Assembly: GCA_947629665.1 (NCBI GenBank)
Contig: CANREJ010000004.1
Location: forward strand, 1 to 64,000
Direction: 5' to 3'
DNA length: 64,000 nucleotides
Source: an uncultured Clostridia bacterium
GTDB lineage: Bacteria > Bacillota > Clostridia > Christensenellales > Borkfalkiaceae
Positions 44,301 to 53,401 of the stretch are shown here, piece by piece. Each line of letters begins with the position of its first letter. The first letter of the stretch is position 1. Under the pieces are notes generated by a model that made no database searches, was not told the origin of the DNA, and saw only the letters and a list, made by a program, of their open reading frames with translations. Made by a program: the position numbers and the translations under genes.

Positions 44301-45708
44301 GGGCTTCTACTACAACACGAGGCTCACGGAAATATCCTTCCCCGACTCCGTTACAATAATAGGACCCTATGCCTTTGCAGCGTGCAGGGGGCTTACTTCG
44401 CTCAACCTCAACAAAGTCAAATATATTTACGACTGCGCATTTATGGGTTGCAACAGATTGGCGTCCGTAACGGGCGAAAATGTAGAATCCATAGGCGTGC
44501 AGGCGTTCTACCAGGATACGGCTCTCACAGAGTTGAGCTTCCCCAAGGCAAAACTTGTAAACGCCAACGCGTTTATGCAGTGTACGGGGCTTACGGAAAT
44601 AGATTTGCCGGAGTGCGAAGCCATTGCAAGCTATGCGTTCTACCAGGACACGGCTCTCACTAAAATAAACGCCCCCAAGACGGAGGTTATATATCCCGCG
44701 GCATTCTACGGCGATTATGAGTTCAAGGAATTCAACTTCCCCCAGGTTAAATTTATAGGCGAGGCGGCATTCTTTGCTTCGGGGCTTACAACCGTAACCC
44801 TTCCCAAAACGCTCGAACGTCTTGACAGGGCGGCCTTTGCCCAGAGCATATATCTGGAAGAATTTATAGTTGAGGACGGCAACACCGTATTCACCACCGA
44901 CGGCAAGGGCGTTTACCGCACACTGCCCAACGGCGGGCTTGAAATAATTTCCTACGCGCAGGGCAACGAGGCAACGGAGTACTACGTAAAGGAGGGCACC
45001 GTGCGCATAGGCGACTGGGCGCTCTCGTACGCAGGCAACATTACCCGCATAGAGCTTCCTTCCACGTTGAAGAGCGTCGGCACGGGCGGCATGTACTACC
45101 TCGGCATGAAAAAGGACCAGGATCCCCCCACCTACGTGTTCCACAGCGTTGAAGCTCCCGAAGTGGAGGGCGAGTACGAGGAAGATTTGCAGAGCTTCAT
45201 CCAGCTCTACAACAATTTCAGCATCAATCTCGGCGGCGGATACATTTTAAAAATAGAGTATCCCAAAAACGGCACGGGCTACAACAACCACGTCTACGGC
45301 AACTACTTTGCCGAGCCCGAAACCTATCTTGCCGAGGGAGCCGAACAGGGCACGCTCGCGCTGGTTGAAAGAATCGACGCGCTCGACCCCGAAAATCCCG
45401 ACGGCAACGAAATAACCATAATCCGCAGGAGCTACAACCTCCTCGGCGCAACCCAGAAGAGTTTTGTAACGAACTACCAAAAATTCTGCGAAATCGAGGC
45501 GGCTTACAACGAACAGCAGGGTGAAAACCCCGGTGAAAGCGAAAATCCCGGCGAGGACGGAGGCGGCGAAGCCGCGGCTCCCGCAAAAGGCGGTTGTTCG
45601 GGCTTTATATCGGGCGGCGACGCGGGAATTATAGGCGGAGCCATGCTGTTGCTCGCCGCGGCGCTCATTGCAGTAAGTAAAAAGAAGGGAGGCAGTGCAA
45701 AGAGATGA
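38353..45708 (+). CDS. Membrane-anchored subtilisin-family (S8) protease fused to LRR_5 repeats
   Basis: The start is the TTG at 38353 after AGGAGGG; 2451 residues. Sec signal LKKLALSILSLVLVGTLAVQ, cut likely after VFA. A propeptide-like region (about 70-200) precedes the catalytic domain: Asp233 (ILDTGLDY), His306 (SSHGTHVAG), oxyanion Asn427 (AAGNNFS) and Ser656 (SGTSMATP), with a PA-type insert between (around NTIAVVSRGNTSFEDK). Fn3-like and Big_2-like domains follow (about 740-1360). LRR_5 repeats fill about 1375-2250. The tail has a linker with KGGCSGF, a hydrophobic helix (GAMLLLAAALIAVS) and KKKGGSAKR, so the protein is held in the membrane facing out. Its last bases (ATGA) overlap the next start. 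Confidence 0.93.
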   Translation: MKKLALSILSLVLVGTLAVQPVFAQTAASPVGAAENANEASQTQTAEESLREYSYGGGEVINVTDSLGEAIAQKVNGSIAQNEYAQYAHSTDSRKIIVELSGNSLASGYRALGSATAYGSMADYAASAAGKKLAAECRAEQQDFMSTLGKMGVEYSCEYNYNGIVNGVALTVKESDLAAISQVEGVKNIIFSEQYAVPTAEAVFNPVKAYSTGIYDTTGISYTGSGVVVAILDTGLDYTHNAFSTMPRVQTLKKSDIKAAVDSGNLAAQARLEGVTEDNLYYNAKVPFQFDYADNDADVFPIASSHGTHVAGIITGYEETVNYEPLPSDTNMYFNTNENGDPTFKGVAVDAQLAIFKVFSDDLDEPGGDTVNIIAALNDAVLLDVDVINMSLGLSCGFSRLSDDDSVNKIYDSIRDMGISLIVAAGNNFSSAYNGTYGNTNLATNPDSGTVSSPSIYNGAISVASVSGQLSPYFLANNSVAVYYSNARNSAGQELDFLNTLLNGSATKTFNYVVIGGYGENHNYTSAVKAKFAGGNTIAVVSRGNTSFEDKQKVAAANGAVGCIIYNNVSGMINASLGTGYEIPTCTITMDIAKQFISQEEGTITLNRDFKAGPFMSDFSSWGATSDLHLYPDITAHGGYITSSVLGGYGVYSGTSMATPNVAGISTLIRQYLAEKYPDMTKRERNDLMYQLMMSTATIAKNEEGNPYSPRKQGAGLADINNTINTEAYLYVEGDNKTKLELGDDPGREGVYTLRFRINNTSSAAKTYRLDKYVMTETMSSDGITVAEKAYMLDDAAVKLVKAESGATYSNNVLTVAAKTDAELVFTLTLTAADKEYLDTNFANGMFVEGYLRFIEENSATENIELSIPFMAFYGDWLAAPMFDKSCYDVSQSYFDSSVPDEDKLQADVYESVVIGKYYRSLESLMGLGEYIMIHEDQDTPIVESSVDKIAVGGSDYGIYELYAVYAGMLRSAKSMRITVTDAVTGNVVMEKMEYEVGKSSSGGPAFIEIELDPLELGLKNNTKYNVTLTGTLDYENGDRANVNTWEFSFYVDYEMPSVSNYTVRTVYDRDNNETVYLDLELSDNHYIECLQLFSASTSNGSDLTMLNQYPIPIEGGRNSITKVTVDITNYVEAFKENKINGVSNQIGVYMQDYALNTGAYIVPLRWDEVESISMKHNGEELSEIKNVEIAVGEAYAYELTTLPTKVDPAALNITFSNPGIAEIRDGVIYGKRAGNSHVTITPLRPTLENYTYEFDLAVTDGTAEKVAAKNVYFSTYKNGKMTVKISNNQINLDCGETTQLGLTYDPWYAAPENLKWATLTPNTVSVTSGGEITTLNEGVGRVRVSWTYDGVEYSSALTIRIGEKYEIVSGYLYRYHGADEVLQIPANLGITTIGHYLEKTSGPFYQNTKIKTAIVPTGVTTIGLATFYGCTNLQTLFLPSTLETIGEGAFYGCTKLKNVYWYTEAYWDDDFNAYTFVNENGERVRCFADTGEVVGGFEYTSNCTAKNINVRTQAFYLCRAMENFDLSHTTAVYAQAFSFCSSLKSLDVSNVSYAESYAFSSCSSVTEIKMSQKTAVGDGMFFGDTSLTSVDIYAPKLGNQAFSDCSGLQEVNICANISVIGARAFYNCNRLVNFNLRNNARITQLNATVFGNCTALTSLSLNGVSFLGSEVFNNCNKLEEVDFGSRSTLDTVSSYPFVGCSRLVRLTVAENNRYLTTKTVTVGDVEYSLIYRGNSLILAPTAYKISSFDFSDGEGGVVEEIGASAYAYSGINTDTLVIPEGVKKIGDYAFYSCSFKTLVLPSTLEYLGDQVFAYNTSLRRVVFLGGDFKVVSYCSFLRCSALEEVVLPEGITEIEMSAFRYCTSLQGITFPASLKTVGPYAFESCISLQNIEFEPGSELETIDRYAFSNIPIKTFEFPAGIKNIGNYAFYYSGLTKITVPASIETFGNFAFAYCPDLKDVTLEEGLTYVGYGAFSWVNTAGTGFYYNTRLTEISFPDSVTIIGPYAFAACRGLTSLNLNKVKYIYDCAFMGCNRLASVTGENVESIGVQAFYQDTALTELSFPKAKLVNANAFMQCTGLTEIDLPECEAIASYAFYQDTALTKINAPKTEVIYPAAFYGDYEFKEFNFPQVKFIGEAAFFASGLTTVTLPKTLERLDRAAFAQSIYLEEFIVEDGNTVFTTDGKGVYRTLPNGGLEIISYAQGNEATEYYVKEGTVRIGDWALSYAGNITRIELPSTLKSVGTGGMYYLGMKKDQDPPTYVFHSVEAPEVEGEYEEDLQSFIQLYNNFSINLGGGYILKIEYPKNGTGYNNHVYGNYFAEPETYLAEGAEQGTLALVERIDALDPENPDGNEITIIRRSYNLLGATQKSFVTNYQKFCEIEAAYNEQQGENPGESENPGEDGGGEAAAPAKGGCSGFISGGDAGIIGGAMLLLAAALIAVSKKKGGSAKR

Positions 45709-48596
45709 AAAATAAAATTCTTATAATGGCGTGCGCGCTTTCCCTGTGCATAACGGGCGCAATATTTGCAGGTTGCAACAACAAAACACAGCCACCCGAA
45801 AACAACGGGCCCGCTACGGGCGTGGAGGGCGTAATCGACGGCACGGGCGAAGGCTACGAGGAACAGGCCTACACATATTCCTTCCAAACGAACGGCGGCA
45901 GTGCGGTCGAAGGCGGCACGCTCTATAAAAACGAGCTGTTGTTAAAGCCGCAGAACCCCACGCGCAGCGGATATAAGTTCACGGGCTGGTATTTTGACGA
46001 GGAGTGCACACGTCTTGCCGAGTTTGTGAATTACAGAATGCCGGGGCGGGATATAACCTTTTACGCGGGCTGGCAAAAGTACATCAAAATCTCCTTTAAC
46101 ACTTTGGGCGGCTCCGAAATGGCTCCCATAGAGGGCGTTGCGGGCGACGAGGTAACGGAAGGCGCCACGCCCGTGCGCGAGGGATACGTTTTCGAAGGCT
46201 GGTATGCCGATGAGGACTGCACCCAAAAATACACTTTCGGCACAATCCCCGAAGAGGATATAACCGTTTACGCCAAATGGCGTGAAAGAAATATGAATGT
46301 TACGGTAACGTTTGTAAACGAAAACGGCGAAACCGTAAAGACGGAGACCCATGCCGAGGGCGACGTCATCGAACTCCAAGCGGAACAGCCTTCGGGCGAT
46401 AACGCGGAGTATTTCGAATACGCGGGCTGGGCGGTAAGTTCCCAGAACGGCCGCGTAGTCAGCGGCAAATACACCGTAACCGGCGAAGATACAACTTTAA
46501 CTCTCACATTCAAAACCCATAAACAGTGGGCAAAGATAACCGTTGAGCCCTCAATGTATCTCAAAGACGAGTACAGCGAAGGCATAACATTCTACGCGCA
46601 GAAGGGCTTGCCCCTCTCGGCGGGCAAACACTCCTTCACGGAGTACACGGGCGATGTTCCCTTCTATGAACTGCTCTTCAACCGGGACACGGTTGCAAGT
46701 CAGCGCATAGACTACCTGGGGCTAACCAGCACTCACGGCGTTGCGTTCAACCCCGAAGCCGATTTGGTTGCGGGCGACATGAACCTCATTCCCGATTTCA
46801 GCTCCAAGGACCTTTCGTTTCAGCCCATATACATACTTGCGGACTACCCCTCCGGCACGCTGTTCTACGGCGAAGAGGACGTGCGCACCTATCTCGGCAT
46901 AGACGCGGACAAGGAAATCACTCCCACGCAGTGGGCGCAGTTCCAAAAGGTGTACTACATGGTAGATACATATAACTACCAACAGGACATAACGGAAATT
47001 TACATTCCCGACAACTACAAGGAGGAGGGCGACGACGGTTCCTATCCCGTGATACTGATAATGGACAACGCCTTTAAGGGCTTGACCGAAATAACCAAGG
47101 TTCGCCTGCCGCTGTCCCTTCTGTCCATACAAAAGAGCGTATTCGAGGGTTGCACAAGCCTTGCGGACGTAAACCTCCCCGAAGGTCTTTCGGAAGTGAG
47201 CGACTCCGCGTTTAAAGGTTGCACTTCCCTTGAAGAGATAAACATTCCCAAGAGCCTTCTCATCTTCGGCTACAATGTGTTTGAAGGCACGCCTTTTGAG
47301 CTTAATTTGCAAATAAGCGCGTTCGGCAAAGACTTTATCTATCTCAACAACGGCCAGGTGCTCTACAAGTGCATGAAGGAATATCCCGACCTGCCCGCGG
47401 ACTTCAAATACGATTTGAAAGATCCCGAAATGGGCAAGCATGTGCTCACGTTAAGCGACGGCGACATCTACTCCATAGCGGGCGGCGCGTTCGCCGGCAG
47501 AAAGGGGCTTGTCGGCGTGGCGATAGGAAAGGGTGTGGAACTTATAGGCAACGGCGCGTTTAAAAACTGCCGCGACCTGCACACGTTTATCCCCGGCAGC
47601 GATACCCTCTACATTCTCGACGAGGCCTTTATGGACTGCGAAAACCTTGTGGAATTTCTCAACAAGGACACCTTGATAGAGCTGGGTGCGCGTGCGTTTA
47701 AAAATTGCACCTCCCTCGTGGGCATACAGTACCAGCCCCCCGCGGACGGCGAAGAGGAGCCCAACGCCATAAAGTACGACAGGTTCTATATAGGTTTAAA
47801 TCTTATGACCATAGGCGAGTCGGCGTTTGAAAACTGCACCTCGCTCAGCCATGTGGAAATGGCGCGTTACAGCTATCTGGACGGCCCCACACTCTATTAC
47901 CAGGCGACGATATTGAATTATATCCCCAAAAACGCGTTCAAGGGCTGCACCAGCCTTGTCGACTTCCGCGCAATGGATGAAGTTCTGGAAATAGCTTCGG
48001 GCGCGTTTGAAGGCTGCACAAGCCTCGGCACAGTATATCTGGGCGACACGGCGGACGCCGTTATCTCCAAAGTCTGCAAGGACGCGTTCAAGGGCTGTAC
48101 AAATTTGCACAGGGTGGTAATCGCCCGCACCGTTACATCGGAAACGGACGAACTCATAGAGTTTGAAAACGGCTGTTTTGAAGAAAGCAATAAATACTTC
48201 TATATACAGGTTATGACTACGGGCGCAATGCAACGCTACCAAAACAGTACGGAGCTGTATAAGGACCACTTCACCACAACGCACACAGGCGCGCCCACAA
48301 TCACGGTAAACAGCCGCGAAGTTGCAATACAGGGCAGTGAAACTTACACTCTGGACGCGGCGTTTATAAAGCAGTACGTGGCGGCGGAGGACACAAACAT
48401 AGGCAACTTTGAGCTTACCGCCCCCGAAAACCTCGTGTGGAAGGTTGTATCGGTAACGCTCGGCGAAAAGGATATCGTCGCAGATACAAACGGAACCTAT
48501 AACCTGTCCGCGGCGGGAACTTACACGTTAAAATTCTCCGTAACCGACGCCTACGGCGTATCGTCTACCGACCAGATATACCTGGTTGTACAATAA
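45705..48596 (+). CDS. LRR_5/InlB-repeat lipoprotein
   Basis: 963 residues, coupled to the protease gene by a 4-bp overlap. Lipobox IFAGC near residue 24. Two classical InlB B-repeats (SGYKFTGWYFDEECT and GYVFEGWYADEDC, about 50-190) and a diverged third are followed by a domain without recognised family (about 280-440). LRR_5 repeats come next (about 450-820; FEGCTSLADVNLPEGL, FKGCTSL). The C-terminal 100 residues look like an Ig/cadherin-type beta domain (LSAAGTYTLKFSVTDAYG). Presumed surface binding partner of the protease encoded upstream; ligand unknown. Confidence 0.92.
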   Translation: MKNKILIMACALSLCITGAIFAGCNNKTQPPENNGPATGVEGVIDGTGEGYEEQAYTYSFQTNGGSAVEGGTLYKNELLLKPQNPTRSGYKFTGWYFDEECTRLAEFVNYRMPGRDITFYAGWQKYIKISFNTLGGSEMAPIEGVAGDEVTEGATPVREGYVFEGWYADEDCTQKYTFGTIPEEDITVYAKWRERNMNVTVTFVNENGETVKTETHAEGDVIELQAEQPSGDNAEYFEYAGWAVSSQNGRVVSGKYTVTGEDTTLTLTFKTHKQWAKITVEPSMYLKDEYSEGITFYAQKGLPLSAGKHSFTEYTGDVPFYELLFNRDTVASQRIDYLGLTSTHGVAFNPEADLVAGDMNLIPDFSSKDLSFQPIYILADYPSGTLFYGEEDVRTYLGIDADKEITPTQWAQFQKVYYMVDTYNYQQDITEIYIPDNYKEEGDDGSYPVILIMDNAFKGLTEITKVRLPLSLLSIQKSVFEGCTSLADVNLPEGLSEVSDSAFKGCTSLEEINIPKSLLIFGYNVFEGTPFELNLQISAFGKDFIYLNNGQVLYKCMKEYPDLPADFKYDLKDPEMGKHVLTLSDGDIYSIAGGAFAGRKGLVGVAIGKGVELIGNGAFKNCRDLHTFIPGSDTLYILDEAFMDCENLVEFLNKDTLIELGARAFKNCTSLVGIQYQPPADGEEEPNAIKYDRFYIGLNLMTIGESAFENCTSLSHVEMARYSYLDGPTLYYQATILNYIPKNAFKGCTSLVDFRAMDEVLEIASGAFEGCTSLGTVYLGDTADAVISKVCKDAFKGCTNLHRVVIARTVTSETDELIEFENGCFEESNKYFYIQVMTTGAMQRYQNSTELYKDHFTTTHTGAPTITVNSREVAIQGSETYTLDAAFIKQYVAAEDTNIGNFELTAPENLVWKVVSVTLGEKDIVADTNGTYNLSAAGTYTLKFSVTDAYGVSSTDQIYLVVQ

Positions 48597-48614
48597 ATTT
48601 AAAGGAGCCGAACA

Positions 48615-51600
48615 ATGAAAATATTTAAAAGATTGTTGGTAATAACTCTTTGCCTTATCCTCGGCGCAACCCCGTTCTTTACGGCGTGCGGCGGAGGCGG
48701 CGGCAAACCCGAAACATGCACAATATCATTCTATCAGGATTCCTCCGCGGCTGAGCCTTTTGACGCCATGACGGTTAATAAGGGAACGGTGCCCGATATT
48801 TCGGGCGTAACCGCACCCGCCAAAACCGGCGAAACGTTTACGGGCTGGACGGACGTAAAAAATTCCTCCGCGCCCTATGACGTAACCAAGACGGTAGAGG
48901 CAGATCTCAACCTCTACGGCATGTGGCAACCCAACCCCGGCCAAACTGTAAGGGTAACGTTTAACTTCAATTACGAGGGCGCACCCGCCGGCGTGGTTAA
49001 GGAAGGCCCCGCGGGCAGTGCAATGGAATTTCCCGTTGCCGAACGCGCCAACTACGTGTTCAAGGGCTGGTTCACAAATAAAGAATGTTCCGCCGACGCG
49101 GCTTACACCTCTTTAAACTACCCCGAATCCAATACCACACTCTTTGCCAAGTGGGAGCTGGACAGCAATTCCGCGCTCATAACCTACATGCTCGGCGAGG
49201 AAGTGTTTGCAACCAAGGCGGTGGTAAAGGGCGGCAAGGCTGAAAATATCGCCTGCGACCCCTATGACTACGTGTTCCTCGGCTGGCAAAACGAAAGCGG
49301 CCAAGACTACGACTTTAACGCCGTTGTAAACGAAAACGTAACCATATATGCAGATTATTACAGCAAAGGCCTTGACGTGAAGGACGGCGAAGTCTGGGGC
49401 TACGACGACGAAACTTACGGCAAAAACATAGTCGTTCCCGCAATCTGGTATGGCGACGACGGCGCGGGCGACCCCGTTGAAATAACCGTAATAGGCAACC
49501 TCGGCGGCCTTAACTGCGAGAGCATAGTTCTGGCCGAGGGCATAACCACGATAAATAATTCTGCGTTTGCAAACTGCCAGTCCCTCCAAAAGGTGGTAAT
49601 CCCCTCCACGGTAACCTCCATAGGCACGGGCATCTTCCAGGGTTGCGAAAACCTTGTGCAAAAGTCGTTCGGCGGCAACGATACCCTCGAAGTAAAGGAC
49701 GGCATAGTTTTAAGCGAAGATAAAACAACTGCGCTCCTCTATGTGGGCGACGCTCCCGAAGGCACCGTAACCGTACCCGAAACGGTAACAACAATCGAAA
49801 AGTTTGCCTTTTCGTATGCAAACATAAATAAACTCGTAGTGCCCGCAACTGTCAACAAAATAGTTGAAAACGCCTTTTCAAACAGCCTGATAAGGGAGGC
49901 GGATATAAGCATGGGCACGCAGAAGTATCTGCCGCAGAACGCGTTTGAAAATTCAACCCTTTTAAAAACGGTAACGCTTGCCGCGGGAATCACCACCATA
50001 CAGGTGAGCGCATTTAAGGGTTGCACGTCGCTTTCAACCGTAAATATCGGCGCGGACAAAGTAAAACTTAAAAACAGCGCATTCTACTATTGCTCGTCGC
50101 TTGAAACTTTCCCCTTTGAAAAGATAGAAGAACTCGGCGACAGCGTATTTGCCTATGCGGGCATAAAGGAATACACCTTTGCGCAGGACGCCACCGAAGT
50201 TGCGGCAAAGCAGTTTGAAAATTGGAACAACCTCACCACGGTAACCCTTCCAGCAAGCATACAAAAGATAGGCGAAAGCGCGTTCGACGGTTGCAAAGCC
50301 CTTGCAACTATAAATATCGACGACGGCTCGGAACTTGCCGAAATAGGCGCGCGTGCCTTTGCCGAAACGGCAATCGGCGCTCTCGACCTCACAACGTGCA
50401 ATAATCTCACCGTTATAGGCGCAAACGCATTCTACAACTGCGCCTCACTCACAAGCATAAAACTGCCTTCAAGCCTCAACATTATAGGTTCGGCGGCGTT
50501 TGCGGGCTGTTCCGCGCTTCAAGAAATCAGCATTCCCTTCGTCGGCTCCTACAACTACGAGGGATTTTGCAAATATTTCGAGGAGTCGTTTATGCCCGAC
50601 TTCTGCACAAGCCTTTCATACAGCCTAATGGCTCACAACGGCAAGTATTATCTGGACAAATACAAAGAGGACCCCGACGGCTTTATCAATCAATATATGA
50701 ATAAGGCCGGCCAGGTATGGTACGAACTCCACAAGGCGGGCAAGGAAGAGGAATACAACGAAAAGAACCTCACGGAAATATTCTCAACGGCCTCGCTGTT
50801 CGGCTATGTATTCGGCAGTAACGCATATCAGGGCAGCGTGCTTATCCAGCAGTACAGGGAAGTTGCAGATTCCGGCACGCCCCAAACTTACAGCTTCTAC
50901 ATTCCCGAAACCCTCAAAAAAATAACGGTAACGGGCAAAACAATAACGGCGTGCGCCTTCAACTCCATGCTCAGCTATACGGGCACGTTTGAATTTACCG
51001 AAAATTTAACCGATATAGGCGTGCGTGCGTTCAGCACGCAGACGGCAATTCCCGCCTTTGACTTTTCCACGGCAACAAACCTCAAAACAATAGGCGCAAA
51101 CGCCTTTTCAAACGACAGGGGGCTCACCCAGGTGGTATTCCCCGACTCGCTCGAAGTCATAGGCGCAAGCTCCTTCCGCTTCTGCTCCAACCTTGCAACA
51201 GTGCAGGTTCCCGTAGCTTCCAAGGAAAAGCCCCTCGTTTTGGGTTCGTATGCGTTTGGCAATTGCGAAAATCTCTCCAAGTTCTACGCCAAGGGCGAAA
51301 CAACCGAAGAGGGCACGTTCAAATTCAAAAACGTCAATTTCTCCAACTATTCATTCATCGAATGTACAAAGCTCAAAGTTGTGGAAAGCCCCGAATCCGT
51401 AGGCTTTATAATGGATTGGTACGGTGCGGCGGGCGCACAGCTCCAATGCAACGCCTTCTACACCGACAGCCTTGTCGAAGTTAAATTCCCCACAAACGCC
51501 GCAAACTTCCGCTACGTGCTTCCCGAAGAGAATGTGGGCGAAACGGAAGAGGCTCTCAAAAAGCAAGGCTTTGTGGATAAATGTATCCCCGGCAGACTGT

Positions 51601-53393
51601 TCTACGGCTGCGGCGGGCTTCAAAAGTTCAACGCCACGGCGGACTATGACGTAGTAATTCCCGACGGCATAACGGCGATAGGTCCCTATGCGTTCCAGGC
51701 GTACACGGGCCCCTCCGTTCCCAACATGCCCATAAAGACCATCAAATTCCCTCTGACCCTCAAAACCATATTCGACGGCGCGTTTGGGCACACCGATCTT
51801 GAAGAAGTGGACGCATACATGGTGGACGACCTTTCAAGCGGCTTCTACTATGCGAACAAACTCAAAAAGATATATCTCAACCAGGACGTTCAGCTCACCC
51901 CGCTGGTATTGTGTACAACCACTGCGTTAAAAACAGTTGCCCTTAAAGACGATGAGGGCAATGTGGTAAAGGAAGAGGCAAACGTTGCCCATCTTCCCAA
52001 CGGCACAACCGAAATCCCCAACTACGCTTTCCAGAATTCGGGCATAGAGAAGATAGTATTGACCGAGGGCATTGAAACAATAGGCACGTATTCCTTCTAC
52101 GGCGCGGAGGAGCTCACCAAAGTGGAGCTTCCCCAATCGCTCACAACCATTGGCGACGGCGCGTTTGAAAGGTGCTTCAATCTGGTTGACGTGGAGTTCG
52201 CCACAACGAACAACCTCAAATTTATAGATAACAGCGCGTTTGAATACTGCACGTCATTGCAATCCATCGATATCCCCGAAGGCGTTGTATATCTCGGCGC
52301 GGACGCGTTTAGCGGGGCAATAAAACTTGAAAGAATTTCCCTGCCTTCAACTCTGTTCTATGCGGGCGGCTCGTCGATTTTCTGCAACTGCCTGTCATTA
52401 AAAGAGGTAATGCTTTTCGGCAGTGTTCCCCCTCAGATAGATTTTGATATAGCCGACGTAAACTATGCTTATTCGGCGTTCAATATCGCCGACCAAAACT
52501 ATATTGCTTCCATACCCGCGCACGTTGCGGCGGAGCTTGCCAAAGTGGATCAGGCGTACACCCAAAACGAGCGCACCATGACCGAAAACATCAAGGATTT
52601 TAAAGAGTACTTTATAGGTAAAAACGGCCTTAAAATCTATATCCCCGAAGACGCAAAGGCAATGTACGAGGAAAATATCGCCAACGGTCTGCGCGTTACG
52701 GGTACGGGCGGTATCAGCGGCAAGGCACAGCGCAAGGATTTCGGCTGGCACAACTATAAGGACGCCTTTGTAACTTATGAAAGCGGCGTATATGCCGAAC
52801 AGGGCAACGCCACCCCCATAGCCTTCTATATTGCAAGCGACAATTCCGCCTGGGTCAAGGAAGGCTCCGCAGAATATAAAGACGCCACGGAGGCGGGCTA
52901 TGCCTACGACGCGGCAACGAACACGCTTTCGAAGAGCGGCGCCCGGCTCAAATCGATAGGCGGGCTGTATATGGACGTAACGGCAACCTATTCCAAGGGT
53001 TCCGCGGGCACAACCGACGCCAACACGCGCCTTTTGCAGTTCCGTCCACAGCTTGTAATAAGCGCGGCCGGTAATGCGGCAATGTATGTTTACGACGGCA
53101 ACAAGGTGAATGGCGACGACTACACCAAGTACGTTCCCAATCTGTACTACGGCACCTACACGCTCTCGTGGAGCGGGGATGCCCTTACGGTAACGCTCAC
53201 CTTCAATAAACTTACAACAATGACGTTCCAAAACAACGACGCGGGCATAAACACCGCAGATGTTACTGCCGTTACCTTCACCCTCACCGAAAATAACGGC
53301 GCGTTTGCGTCGGGCGAAGTAACGGGCACCAAGCTCGGCGACAGTAAAATAGTGTTTACCCGCGGCAGCAACGTACAGACAACCGAAGGCTGA
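48615..53393 (+). CDS. Large LRR_5/InlB-repeat lipoprotein
   Basis: 1592 residues; AAAGGAG before the ATG. Lipobox FFTAC near residue 25 followed by a glycine linker (GGGGG). Three InlB-like modules (about 35-250; GETFTGW, YVFKGWFTNKEC, YVFLGWQNE). LRR_5 blocks run from about 290 to 1270, interrupted at about 640-760 by a helical, charged insert (YEGFCKYFEESFMPDF). The C-terminal 300 residues are beta-rich, with YKDATEAGYAYDAATNTL and GTYTLSWSGDALTVTLTF, resembling a carbohydrate- or ligand-binding sandwich but not assigned. Starts 18 bp after the previous gene. Confidence 0.92.
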   Translation: MKIFKRLLVITLCLILGATPFFTACGGGGGKPETCTISFYQDSSAAEPFDAMTVNKGTVPDISGVTAPAKTGETFTGWTDVKNSSAPYDVTKTVEADLNLYGMWQPNPGQTVRVTFNFNYEGAPAGVVKEGPAGSAMEFPVAERANYVFKGWFTNKECSADAAYTSLNYPESNTTLFAKWELDSNSALITYMLGEEVFATKAVVKGGKAENIACDPYDYVFLGWQNESGQDYDFNAVVNENVTIYADYYSKGLDVKDGEVWGYDDETYGKNIVVPAIWYGDDGAGDPVEITVIGNLGGLNCESIVLAEGITTINNSAFANCQSLQKVVIPSTVTSIGTGIFQGCENLVQKSFGGNDTLEVKDGIVLSEDKTTALLYVGDAPEGTVTVPETVTTIEKFAFSYANINKLVVPATVNKIVENAFSNSLIREADISMGTQKYLPQNAFENSTLLKTVTLAAGITTIQVSAFKGCTSLSTVNIGADKVKLKNSAFYYCSSLETFPFEKIEELGDSVFAYAGIKEYTFAQDATEVAAKQFENWNNLTTVTLPASIQKIGESAFDGCKALATINIDDGSELAEIGARAFAETAIGALDLTTCNNLTVIGANAFYNCASLTSIKLPSSLNIIGSAAFAGCSALQEISIPFVGSYNYEGFCKYFEESFMPDFCTSLSYSLMAHNGKYYLDKYKEDPDGFINQYMNKAGQVWYELHKAGKEEEYNEKNLTEIFSTASLFGYVFGSNAYQGSVLIQQYREVADSGTPQTYSFYIPETLKKITVTGKTITACAFNSMLSYTGTFEFTENLTDIGVRAFSTQTAIPAFDFSTATNLKTIGANAFSNDRGLTQVVFPDSLEVIGASSFRFCSNLATVQVPVASKEKPLVLGSYAFGNCENLSKFYAKGETTEEGTFKFKNVNFSNYSFIECTKLKVVESPESVGFIMDWYGAAGAQLQCNAFYTDSLVEVKFPTNAANFRYVLPEENVGETEEALKKQGFVDKCIPGRLFYGCGGLQKFNATADYDVVIPDGITAIGPYAFQAYTGPSVPNMPIKTIKFPLTLKTIFDGAFGHTDLEEVDAYMVDDLSSGFYYANKLKKIYLNQDVQLTPLVLCTTTALKTVALKDDEGNVVKEEANVAHLPNGTTEIPNYAFQNSGIEKIVLTEGIETIGTYSFYGAEELTKVELPQSLTTIGDGAFERCFNLVDVEFATTNNLKFIDNSAFEYCTSLQSIDIPEGVVYLGADAFSGAIKLERISLPSTLFYAGGSSIFCNCLSLKEVMLFGSVPPQIDFDIADVNYAYSAFNIADQNYIASIPAHVAAELAKVDQAYTQNERTMTENIKDFKEYFIGKNGLKIYIPEDAKAMYEENIANGLRVTGTGGISGKAQRKDFGWHNYKDAFVTYESGVYAEQGNATPIAFYIASDNSAWVKEGSAEYKDATEAGYAYDAATNTLSKSGARLKSIGGLYMDVTATYSKGSAGTTDANTRLLQFRPQLVISAAGNAAMYVYDGNKVNGDDYTKYVPNLYYGTYTLSWSGDALTVTLTFNKLTTMTFQNNDAGINTADVTAVTFTLTENNGAFASGEVTGTKLGDSKIVFTRGSNVQTTEG

Positions 53394-53401
53394 AAAACGG
53401 T

